DNA of 8,315 nt from JAMXLO01 sp041487355. GTDB taxonomy: Bacteria > Pseudomonadota > Alphaproteobacteria > Acetobacterales > Acetobacteraceae. The stretch's first letter is position 1; each line of letters begins with the position of its first letter. The stretch covers positions 1-8,315 of the forward strand of contig JBGPND010000221.1 in assembly GCA_041487355.1 (NCBI GenBank). Direction: 5' to 3'. The notes below the pieces were generated by a model. It ran no database searches. It worked only from the letters and a program-made list of their open reading frames with translations, and had not been told where the DNA came from. The position numbers and the translations under genes are program-made. Positions 1-5,513 of the stretch are shown here, piece after piece.

Positions 1-111
1 GGTGCCGACACCCATCACGATTCCGAGCAGTGCCAACATCGAGCGCAACCGGTTCGCGATCAGCGCGCGCGTCGCGATCGTCAGCGTCTCGCGCAGCAGG
101 AATGCGTTCAT
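1..111 (-). CDS. Stand-alone MacB/FtsX-type ABC permease, N-terminal fragment (runs off left edge)
   Basis: Only the first 37 codons are in view, starting with ATG at 111-109, three bases after the macB-like stop codon. The protein opens with a short cytoplasmic stretch (MNAFLLRETL) and goes directly into a segment with ANRLRSML followed by hydrophobic LALLGIVMGVG. This is the same pattern that precedes and forms the first membrane helix of the MacB-like neighbour (NRMRSALTMLG). About half the residues match between the two in this stretch, so it is very probably a permease of the same family (MacB_PCD/FtsX). No ATPase domain precedes the helix, so it should depend on an ATPase supplied in trans, most simply the neighbouring MacB-like protein. 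The ribosome binding site is weak (GAGTAGG), and translation is probably coupled to macB. Its full length and integrity cannot be judged here. Confidence 0.8.
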   Translation of the reverse strand, partial: MNAFLLRETLTIATRALIANRLRSMLALLGIVMGVGT

Positions 112-114
112 CGC

Positions 115-2214
115 CTACTCGTACCGCAGCGCTTCGATCGGGTCGAGACGTGCCGCCTTGCGCGCGGGATAGTAGCCGAAGAAAATCCCCACCGCCGCCG
201 AGAACAGGAAGCCGCCGGCGATCGCGCTCGGTGAAATCGGCGCCGGCCAGCCGGCGACGAGCGAAATGCCCTGGGACAGGGCCACACCGATGGCGATGCC
301 GGCGATGCCGCCGCTCACGCTGATCAACACCGCCTCGGCCAGAAATTGCAGCAGCACGTGCAACCGGCGGGCGCCGATCGCCATGCGCAGTCCGATCTCG
401 CGGGTGCGCTCGGTGACCGAGACCAGCAGGATGTTCATGATGCCGATGCCGCCGACCAGCAGCGAGATCGACGCCACCGCCGCCAGCAGAAGCGCCATGA
501 TCCGGCTGCTGCTCTCGGCGGTTTCGGCGATCTGACTCAGGTTGCGCACCGCGAAATCGGCGGTGTCGCCCGGCTTGATGCGATGGCGGCGCTGCAGCGT
601 GTCGGTGACCTGCCGGATCGCCGGTTGCACGGCATCGGCGCTCACGGCCTGGAGGTAGATCTGGTTGACGAAGCCGGCCAGCCGCGACTGCAGCGCATAG
701 GGATTGGGCGGCGGCAGATAAACCCAGTTTATCGGCGTCTGTTGCGCACTCGGCGCGGCGACGCCGAGCACCTTGCGCTCGGCGGTGGTGAACGGGACCA
801 TGACCACGTCGTCCTGATCCATCCCGAACGCCGTCTGCCCTTTGGCGGCCAGCAGGCCGATGACGCGCAGCGGCACGCTCTTGACCTGAACCAGGGCGCC
901 GATCGGGTTCTCGGTCGAGCCGAACAACTGCTGCGCGACGGTGTGACCGAGCAGCACGACGAGAGCCGCCTTGGCATCGTCATCGGGCGTAATGGCGCGG
1001 CCGGCTTCGATCCGCCAGTTGGTGACCGGCGGATAGTTGGGGCTGACGCCCTGGATGGACGTGGTCCAGTTCTGATTGCTGTACTGCACCTGACCGGCCT
1101 GCCGGATCAGGTAGCTGACGCTGGCCACCGCCGGGTCCTCGCGGCGGATCGCCTGCGCATCGCCGACCGTAACCGTCGAGGCGCTGCCAGACCCGGCGCG
1201 GATGCCGCCCGTGGTGGTGGCGCCCGGCACTACCACCAGGAGGTTGGTGCCGAGACTCTCGATCTGCTTGCGCACCGCCTCGTTGGCGCCCTGGCCAACC
1301 GCGACCATGACGATCAGGGCGGCGACCCCGATGAACACCCCGAGCATGGTCAGCGCCGAGCGCATCCGGTTGCGCCCGATCGCCTGCACGGCGGCGGCCA
1401 GGATCATCAGCCCGAACGCCCAGAAGGCGCTGGCCCAGTGCCCCGTGACGGCAGCCGTCCCGTTCGCCGAAAGTAACGTGTTGTTGCGGACGACGGTTGG
1501 CGGCGGCGCCAGCTTGTGCGGCCGCACATCGGAGACTATCAGGCCGTCGCGCATCGTCACCACGCGGTCGGCATAGGCGGCGATGTCGGCCTCATGGGTG
1601 ACGACGACGATGGTGACGCCGCGGTCGCGGTTCAGCGACACCAGCGTGTCCATGATCTCATGCGACGTCCGCGAATCGAGGTTGCCGGTCGGCTCGTCGG
1701 CCAGCAGCAGGCTCGGCTCGTTGATCAGCGCGCGGGCGATGGCGACGCGCTGCTGCTGTCCGCCGGAGAGCTGGCCTGGCGTGTTGCGCTCGCGGTCCGC
1801 GAGGCCGAGCAGAGCGAGTGCTGCGCGGGCGCGCACGAGGCGTGTCCCCCGATGCACCGGGCCGGAGCCCGCATAGAACAGCGGCAGGGCGACGTTCTCG
1901 ATCGAGCTGGTGCGCGCCAGCAGGTTGAAGCTCTGGAACACGAAGCCGAGCCGCTCGCTGCGGATGCGCGCCAGCGCCGGCTCGTCGAGACGCGCGACGT
2001 CGACCCCGTCCAGGAAGTATTGGCCGTTGCTTGGCCGGTCGAGGCCGCCGAGGATCGCCATCAGCGTCGACTTGCCCGAGCCGGACGAACCCATGATCGT
2101 GACGAACTCGCCGCGCTCGATCACCAGGCTGACGCCAGCCAGCGCATGAACGTCGACATCGCCGACATGGTACGTCCGGGTGACGTTTTCGACGCGGATG
2201 ACGGGTTCTGGCAT
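115..2214 (-). CDS. macB: MacB-like ABC exporter, fused ATPase and permease
   Basis: This 699-residue protein has the MacB architecture: an N-terminal ATPase, a first membrane helix, a large periplasmic domain and three C-terminal helices. The ATPase (about 1-230) is complete: Walker A GSSGSGKST at 42-50, Q-loop Q94, signature LSGGQ at 149-153, Walker B LLLADE at 169-174, H-loop H207. Membrane helix 1 is near 285-307, the periplasmic domain near 308-570, and the last helices near 572-600, 620-650 and 662-682. It ends in the family-typical PARKAARLDPIEALRYE. MacB proteins act as dimers with a MacA adaptor and an outer-membrane TolC-type channel, coupling ATP hydrolysis in the cytoplasm to movement of periplasmic substrates (macrolides, peptides, lipopeptides, toxins). 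The chain is slightly longer than the usual roughly 650 residues. The ATG at 2214 has GGAG five bases upstream and lies 17 bp after the macA-like stop. The substrate is unknown; no TolC-like gene is in the window. Confidence 0.93.
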   Translation of the reverse strand: MPEPVIRVENVTRTYHVGDVDVHALAGVSLVIERGEFVTIMGSSGSGKSTLMAILGGLDRPSNGQYFLDGVDVARLDEPALARIRSERLGFVFQSFNLLARTSSIENVALPLFYAGSGPVHRGTRLVRARAALALLGLADRERNTPGQLSGGQQQRVAIARALINEPSLLLADEPTGNLDSRTSHEIMDTLVSLNRDRGVTIVVVTHEADIAAYADRVVTMRDGLIVSDVRPHKLAPPPTVVRNNTLLSANGTAAVTGHWASAFWAFGLMILAAAVQAIGRNRMRSALTMLGVFIGVAALIVMVAVGQGANEAVRKQIESLGTNLLVVVPGATTTGGIRAGSGSASTVTVGDAQAIRREDPAVASVSYLIRQAGQVQYSNQNWTTSIQGVSPNYPPVTNWRIEAGRAITPDDDAKAALVVLLGHTVAQQLFGSTENPIGALVQVKSVPLRVIGLLAAKGQTAFGMDQDDVVMVPFTTAERKVLGVAAPSAQQTPINWVYLPPPNPYALQSRLAGFVNQIYLQAVSADAVQPAIRQVTDTLQRRHRIKPGDTADFAVRNLSQIAETAESSSRIMALLLAAVASISLLVGGIGIMNILLVSVTERTREIGLRMAIGARRLHVLLQFLAEAVLISVSGGIAGIAIGVALSQGISLVAGWPAPISPSAIAGGFLFSAAVGIFFGYYPARKAARLDPIEALRYE

Positions 2215-2231
2215 CGCCGCTCCGCGCTGCG

Positions 2232-3509
2232 TCAGAGTCGTGGCAACGGCAGCGCGGTGCGGGTGGCGGCCCCGCGCTGCTCGGCAATGATCGCCTGGTC
2301 GCCCGGCTTCACCTCGCCCGACACCAGCTCGGTGAAGTTGTCGTCGTCGAGGCCGAGCACGACCGGGACCGCAACTTCGTGTCCGTCGCGCAGCAGCCAG
2401 AGCCGTGCCTGGCCTGGCCCGCCAGGGGCCGGGCTGGCCGCCGTCACGCCGCCGGGTGCGTAGCGCAGCGCCTGGTCCGGCACGCGGATCACGTCGCTGC
2501 GCTGGTCGATGATGATCTGGGTGGATGCGGTCATGCCCGGCTTCAGTACGAGATCGGCGTTGTCCGCGCCGACCACCACGTCATAGGTCACCACGTTCTG
2601 CACAGTCTGCGGCGATTGGCGCACCTGGACGACGGATCCGGCAAACACCCGCCCGGGGAAGGCGTCCACGGTGAAGCTCGCCTTGTTGCCTTGCTTGATG
2701 GCGCCGATGTCGCTCTCGCTGACATTGGTATCCACCTCCATCTTGGTGAGATCGGTGGCGATCAGGAACAGCGTCGGCGTCTGGAACGACGCCGCGACCG
2801 TCTGGCCCATGGTGACGTTGCGCGATACCACGGTACCGTCCACCGGAGAGGTGATGTCGGTGTAGCCGAGATTGATCTTCGCGGCGTCCAGCAACGCCTG
2901 ACGCAGCTCGATGGTCGCCTCGTCGAGCGCGATCTGTGCCTGCGCCTGCTCGTAGACGCTCCTGGCATTGTCAGCGATATCCTGCGAGGCGTAGTTGCGC
3001 TGCGCCAGCAGCCGATTGCGCTCGTAGTTTATCTGGGCGTAGCCGAGACTGGCCTTGTCCTTCTCCAGTTGCGCCTTGGCGACGTCGAGGTTGGCCTTGT
3101 TCTGGTCGGCCACGCTCTGATAGGGGCGTGGGTCGATCTTCGCGCAGATCTGACCTTGCTTCACCTGCGTGTTGTAATCACAGAACAGCTGCTGAATGAC
3201 GCCGGAGACGTAGGTACCGACAATGATTGTGAGCACTGGATTGACAGTCCCGGTCGCGCTTACCGTGCGGGTCACCGCGCCGCGTGTCACAGCCGCGGTC
3301 GTATAACGGACCGCCGCCCCTCGGTTGGACGCAAACCACACGGCGGCGATAAGGGCGAGCAGCAATGCGCCCGCACCGCCTAGGAGCCAGGCGCGATGAC
3401 GCCACCACCGGCTAGCGGCGGTCCAGGAACCGGGAAGCGGTGCAACCCTGGTCACGGGCTGATCTGTCCGCACCATCTCCGCGGCGCCAGAGGGTTGCGC
3501 CTCAGGCAT
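2232..3509 (-). CDS. macA: MacA-like periplasmic adaptor (HlyD/RND-type membrane fusion protein)
   Basis: This 425-residue adaptor would link the MacB-like transporter to an outer-membrane channel. Residues 1-38 are cytoplasmic and 39-60 form a single membrane anchor (WLLGGAGALLLALIAAVWFA). The two halves of a lipoyl-like domain lie near 88-128 and 215-250, with SPVDGTVVSRNVTMGQTV typical of the second half. Between them, about 131-213 is an Ala/Gln/Lys-rich coiled-coil hairpin. A beta-barrel follows (about 255-335, with LKPGMTAS near 322), then a membrane-proximal domain. A Gly/Pro/Ala-rich loop at 351-367 interrupts the last domain. C110 and C122 both sit in the first lipoyl half and could form a disulfide. 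The frame is open further upstream, but ATG 3509 is preferred: it lies 4 bp after the previous stop and the extension would overlap the nitroreductase gene. An AAAGG about 10 bases upstream, inside the previous gene's end, is a weak ribosome site, suggesting coupling. Confidence 0.93.
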   Translation of the reverse strand: MPEAQPSGAAEMVRTDQPVTRVAPLPGSWTAASRWWRHRAWLLGGAGALLLALIAAVWFASNRGAAVRYTTAAVTRGAVTRTVSATGTVNPVLTIIVGTYVSGVIQQLFCDYNTQVKQGQICAKIDPRPYQSVADQNKANLDVAKAQLEKDKASLGYAQINYERNRLLAQRNYASQDIADNARSVYEQAQAQIALDEATIELRQALLDAAKINLGYTDITSPVDGTVVSRNVTMGQTVAASFQTPTLFLIATDLTKMEVDTNVSESDIGAIKQGNKASFTVDAFPGRVFAGSVVQVRQSPQTVQNVVTYDVVVGADNADLVLKPGMTASTQIIIDQRSDVIRVPDQALRYAPGGVTAASPAPGGPGQARLWLLRDGHEVAVPVVLGLDDDNFTELVSGEVKPGDQAIIAEQRGAATRTALPLPRL

Positions 3510-3513
3510 CGGG

Positions 3514-4185
3514 TTACGCCTTTGGGTAGCCGACGGTCTGGGAGAAGGTGACGAACTGCGTTGGGCCGAGCCCAAGGGTACGGGCGAGGCGCTTGGTATC
3601 GAGCGAGCCACGGAAGACGGTGGCCAGGCCCTCCGCCGCGCAATAGAGATAGACATTCTGGCCGATGAAGCCTGTGTCCGCGCTCGCCACGCGGTAGCGC
3701 TCCCCGGGTGTCAGGTCGCCCAGGTGCTCGGCGTCGCTCACGTAGACAAGGTCCAGGGGCGCGGTGCCGACGAAGTCCTGCACGCCGGTCTCGGCGCGAA
3801 TGTCGCGTGCGAGATGCGGCAGAAGCCGGTGTGCCACCGGGTCGTAGCGCCAGACGCCCTCGGCCATCGCCGCAAAGATCTCGGTCTCCCGCGCGTGCCG
3901 CCAGGACGGGGCGGTACGGTCGGCCGTCGCCGGCCGATTGACGCCATAGGCGCACCATAGCAGCTCGGAGAGGACGCTCGGGGGTAGCTTGCGGGCGGCA
4001 TCGAATTCACGCGTCGAGCGTCGTGCCCATAGCGCCTTGGCGAGCGAAACGCCGAAATCCGGCCGCGGCGTCGGTAGCTCGATTGGAGACAGAAGCGGCT
4101 GGGCGGACGCCGGTCCCGCTCCCGCGGCAAGTGCCGCCGTGGCGAGCATGCCGGAGCTGATCTTGCGTCGCGTCGCCATGGGCAT
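3514..4185 (-). CDS. Exported SagB/nitroreductase-family FMN oxidoreductase
   Basis: With the start at 4185 this is a 223-residue protein, one compact nitroreductase-fold domain behind a signal peptide. Residues 1-28 read as an export signal: TRRKISS, a short hydrophobic stretch (MLATAALAAGAG), then ASA before Q29. The paired arginines followed by a hydrophobic residue suggest Tat export, which suits a protein folded around FMN, but Sec is possible. Family marks are RRSTREFD at 55-62 (flavin phosphate contact), LLWCAYGVNR at 75-84, TAPSWRHARE at 91-100, DTGFIGQNVYLYCAAEGLATV at 170-190 (split here as motif span) and SQTVGYPK at 215-222. Members use FMN and usually NAD(P)H, but an NAD(P)H donor is unlikely if the protein is periplasmic, so donor and substrate are unknown. 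It leads an operon with the MacA/MacB genes. Related SagB dehydrogenases oxidise azolines in peptide natural products, but no cyclodehydratase or precursor gene is here. A longer reading from ATG 4287 is rejected because ATG 4185 has a near-perfect ribosome site. Confidence 0.85.
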   Translation of the reverse strand: MPMATRRKISSGMLATAALAAGAGPASAQPLLSPIELPTPRPDFGVSLAKALWARRSTREFDAARKLPPSVLSELLWCAYGVNRPATADRTAPSWRHARETEIFAAMAEGVWRYDPVAHRLLPHLARDIRAETGVQDFVGTAPLDLVYVSDAEHLGDLTPGERYRVASADTGFIGQNVYLYCAAEGLATVFRGSLDTKRLARTLGLGPTQFVTFSQTVGYPKA

Positions 4186-4193
4186 TGGCAGAG

Positions 4194-4200
4194 CCTCCTT
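4194..4200 (-). promoter_or_regulatory. Strong ribosome binding site that fixes the nitroreductase start
   Basis: On the minus strand AAGGAGG lies eight bases upstream of ATG 4185, close to ideal for a Shine-Dalgarno sequence. A second in-frame ATG at 4179 is 14 bases away and less favoured. The site rules out the longer frame from 4287, which would add 34 residues in front of the signal peptide. Confidence 0.85.
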
Positions 4201-4259
4201 TAGACCGGAGTCGTCGCAGGGAGCTGCATCGGCGGCAGTTCCGTCGATCAGCATCTCGA

Positions 4260-4265
4260 ACCTTA
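4260..4265 (-). promoter_or_regulatory. Candidate -10 element for the nitroreductase-macA-macB operon
   Basis: The minus strand reads TAAGGT here, matching TATAAT at the three most important positions (1, 2 and 6) and not at the others. Its centre is 31 bp from the centre of the FNR/FixK-like dyad at 4287-4300, the spacing expected when an activator sits around -41.5. The predicted transcript would start near 4252 with a leader of about 67 bases. The match is weak and the support comes mainly from spacing. Confidence 0.35.
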
Positions 4266-4286
4266 GGATGGCCACCCAGTGGCGCA

Positions 4287-4300
4287 TTGACCTCGATCAA
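4287..4300. promoter_or_regulatory. FNR/FixK-like binding site (TTGAC-N4-ATCAA)
   Basis: The plus strand reads TTGACCTCGATCAA; on the minus strand it is TTGAT-CGAG-GTCAA. The FNR/FixK consensus is TTGAT-N4-ATCAA, so nine of ten half-site bases match with correct 4-base spacing. It lies in the divergent region between two operons, where such a site would be functional. The spacing to TAAGGT at 4260-4265 fits activation of the minus-strand operon; in the plus direction I see no A/T-rich -10 at the matching distance (near 4322-4327). CRP/FNR relatives such as Dnr/Nnr use similar sites, so the regulator cannot be named from the box alone. Confidence 0.5.
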
Positions 4301-4463
4301 CCGCCCGCCCAACGTGGGACCCTGGCGCGCGACCCAAACCAGCGGCGACACGACGCGATGCCTGGCAAGGCTGGCGCTGTCGCGTCCACAGAGGCGCTGT
4401 GAGCATCGGATCAGGCATCAGACACGCGCGAGCCGTCCGCTTGCGAAGTGGGGTGAAGCGAAT

Positions 4464-5513
4464 ATGACCGATGAACCTTTCAAGAGAGGCGCACAGTCTG
4501 AGCATGTGCCGCGTCCGCCGCATCCCGAACAGCGTCGCCAAGCCCTGCCCGGACACCGGCCGAAGCCGGTCGAGGAGGATCCGGCTGCCCCGGCGGCCAT
4601 TCGGACGATCCTGGAGCATCCCAGCTATCGAGAGGCCGATCGCGATATCGATTTCTTAGGCAGGAACGATACGCGAGGTGTCCGTCTGCAGCTCGACTAC
4701 ATGAAGGCGGAGCTGCTGCTTGAAGGCCACGGCGTTGCCCACACGATCGTTGTGTTCGGCAGCACTCGGATTCCCGAGCCCCGCGCCGCCAGCCGAGCTG
4801 TCGAGACCTGCCTGGGTGAGCTGGCAACGAAGCCGGATGACCCGATGCTGCAGCGCCGTCTGGCAATAGCGCGGCGCGTGCTCGACAAGAGCCGCTACTA
4901 TGACGTCGCCCGTCGGTTCGGGCAGCTCGTCGGGGAGGCGGGCGAAAGAGCGACTGGTGGCCGAATCATGGTGATGACCGGTGGCGGTTCGGGAATCATG
5001 GAAGCCACCAACCGGGGTGCTCATGACCTTCGGAAGAAGTCGATTGGGCTGAACATCGCGCTGCCGCACGAGCAGTATCCAAACCCTTACATCACGCCCG
5101 AGCTCTGTTTCCGTTTCCACTATTTCGCAATACGAAAGCTGCATTTCCTGCTGCGTGCCCGTGCCCTCGTGGTGTTCCCTGGCGGTTACGGCACCATGGA
5201 CGAACTGTTTGAGGTGCTGGCGCTGGTGCAGACGCGCAAGATCAGTCCCCTGCCCGTCATCCTCGTCGGGGAGAACTTCTGGCGAGGGGCATTCAACGCC
5301 GACTTTCTCGTGGAAGAGGGCGTGATCGACGCAGAGGATCGCGAGCTTTTCTGGTTTGCGGAATCGGCCGAGGAGATCTGGAACGACATCCTGCGGTGGT
5401 ATGAAATGATGGGACGACCACTGCTCCCGTCTCCGGATACATTGGTTCGGACATCTCCCAAGCAGATGGCGAATCCAATGCGGACGGGTGGCGAGGAAGG
5501 TGATCAGCCATGA
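4464..5513 (+). CDS. Long-form LOG-family protein (Rossmann-fold nucleotide phosphoribohydrolase-like)
   Basis: This 349-residue protein belongs to the LOG/TIGR00730 family, known for splitting cytokinin riboside 5'-monophosphates, and in bacteria AMP and related nucleotides, into base plus ribose 5-phosphate. The Rossmann core runs from about 93 to 315: VVFGSTRIPEP at 97-107, MTGGGSGIMEATNRGA at 171-186, RK at 224-225 in FAIRKLHFLL, and the defining PGGYGTMDE at 239-247 with the catalytic glutamate E247. Residues 1-42 are Pro/Arg/Glu-rich and probably disordered. Residues 45-92 (SYREADRDIDFLGRNDTRGV region) form an N-terminal helical extension absent from short plant-like LOGs of about 190 residues but typical of a larger bacterial subgroup. 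ATG 4464 is chosen because family similarity begins soon after it and GGTGA lies about 9 bases upstream; the ribosome site is modest. Its stop overlaps the next gene's start by 4 bp, so the two are co-translated. Activity towards cytokinin precursors is not shown by sequence. Confidence 0.9.
   Translation: MTDEPFKRGAQSEHVPRPPHPEQRRQALPGHRPKPVEEDPAAPAAIRTILEHPSYREADRDIDFLGRNDTRGVRLQLDYMKAELLLEGHGVAHTIVVFGSTRIPEPRAASRAVETCLGELATKPDDPMLQRRLAIARRVLDKSRYYDVARRFGQLVGEAGERATGGRIMVMTGGGSGIMEATNRGAHDLRKKSIGLNIALPHEQYPNPYITPELCFRFHYFAIRKLHFLLRARALVVFPGGYGTMDELFEVLALVQTRKISPLPVILVGENFWRGAFNADFLVEEGVIDAEDRELFWFAESAEEIWNDILRWYEMMGRPLLPSPDTLVRTSPKQMANPMRTGGEEGDQP
5494..5500 (+). promoter_or_regulatory. Ribosome binding site for the beta-CASP ribonuclease gene
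   Basis: AGGAAGG ends nine bases upstream of ATG 5510, within the last codons of the LOG gene. It supports independent loading as well as coupling, and fixes the start at 5510, where MKLSFHGATRTVTGS matches the usual family N-terminus. Confidence 0.7.

Larger units (their letters stand above)
4186..4463. other. Divergent intergenic regulatory region
   Basis: This 278-bp space separates the minus-strand nitroreductase/export operon from the plus-strand LOG/ribonuclease pair, so it should carry promoters for both. It contains the nitroreductase ribosome site, the FNR/FixK-like dyad and a weak -10 for the left operon. The right half has no convincing sigma-70 promoter. It holds an 8-base direct repeat GGCGCTGT at 4373-4380 and 4393-4400 (20 bp apart) and a short inverted repeat CTGT-N7-ACAG at 4377-4391. 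The plus frame used by the LOG gene is open through this region, but its translation is Arg-rich and resembles no part of the family, so I treat it as non-coding. No small RNA or riboswitch structure was recognised. Confidence 0.6.

Noticed and set aside
346..3383. Long plus-strand open frames opposite the macB-like and macA-like genes (346-1476, 1516-2463, 2379-3383).
   Set aside because: They lie antisense to genes with complete domain motifs. Their translations are rich in Arg, His, Asp and Gly with no recognisable fold, as expected for the complementary strand of GC-rich coding DNA.
3510..3656. Upstream extension of the MacA-like gene to 3656.
   Set aside because: It would overlap the nitroreductase coding region by over 140 bases, and the added residues are Arg/Ser/Pro-rich with no family similarity. 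ATG 3509 fits operon spacing.
3514..4185. Reading the SagB-like gene plus ABC transporter as a thiazole/oxazole-modified peptide cluster.
   Set aside because: There is no cyclodehydratase (SagC/D, YcaO) or short precursor peptide gene in view. The protein is exported and small, unlike cytoplasmic azoline dehydrogenases, and the transporter is MacB-type with a MacA adaptor.
4186..4287. Upstream extension of the nitroreductase to ATG 4287.
   Set aside because: It would bury the signal peptide behind 34 residues, would start inside the FNR/FixK-like dyad, and ignores the near-perfect ribosome site in front of ATG 4185.
4363..4378. Sigma-54-like pattern TGGCA with GG-N10-GC spacing upstream of the LOG gene.
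   Set aside because: The -24 half and the spacing fit, but the -12 element lacks the TT of TTGC. In GC-rich DNA GG-N10-GC is common, so this is too weak to call.
4185..4463. Plus-strand extension of the LOG gene by 93 codons.
   Set aside because: The added sequence is Arg-rich and unlike the family, and would run through the divergent promoter region. The native-like N-terminus begins at ATG 4464.
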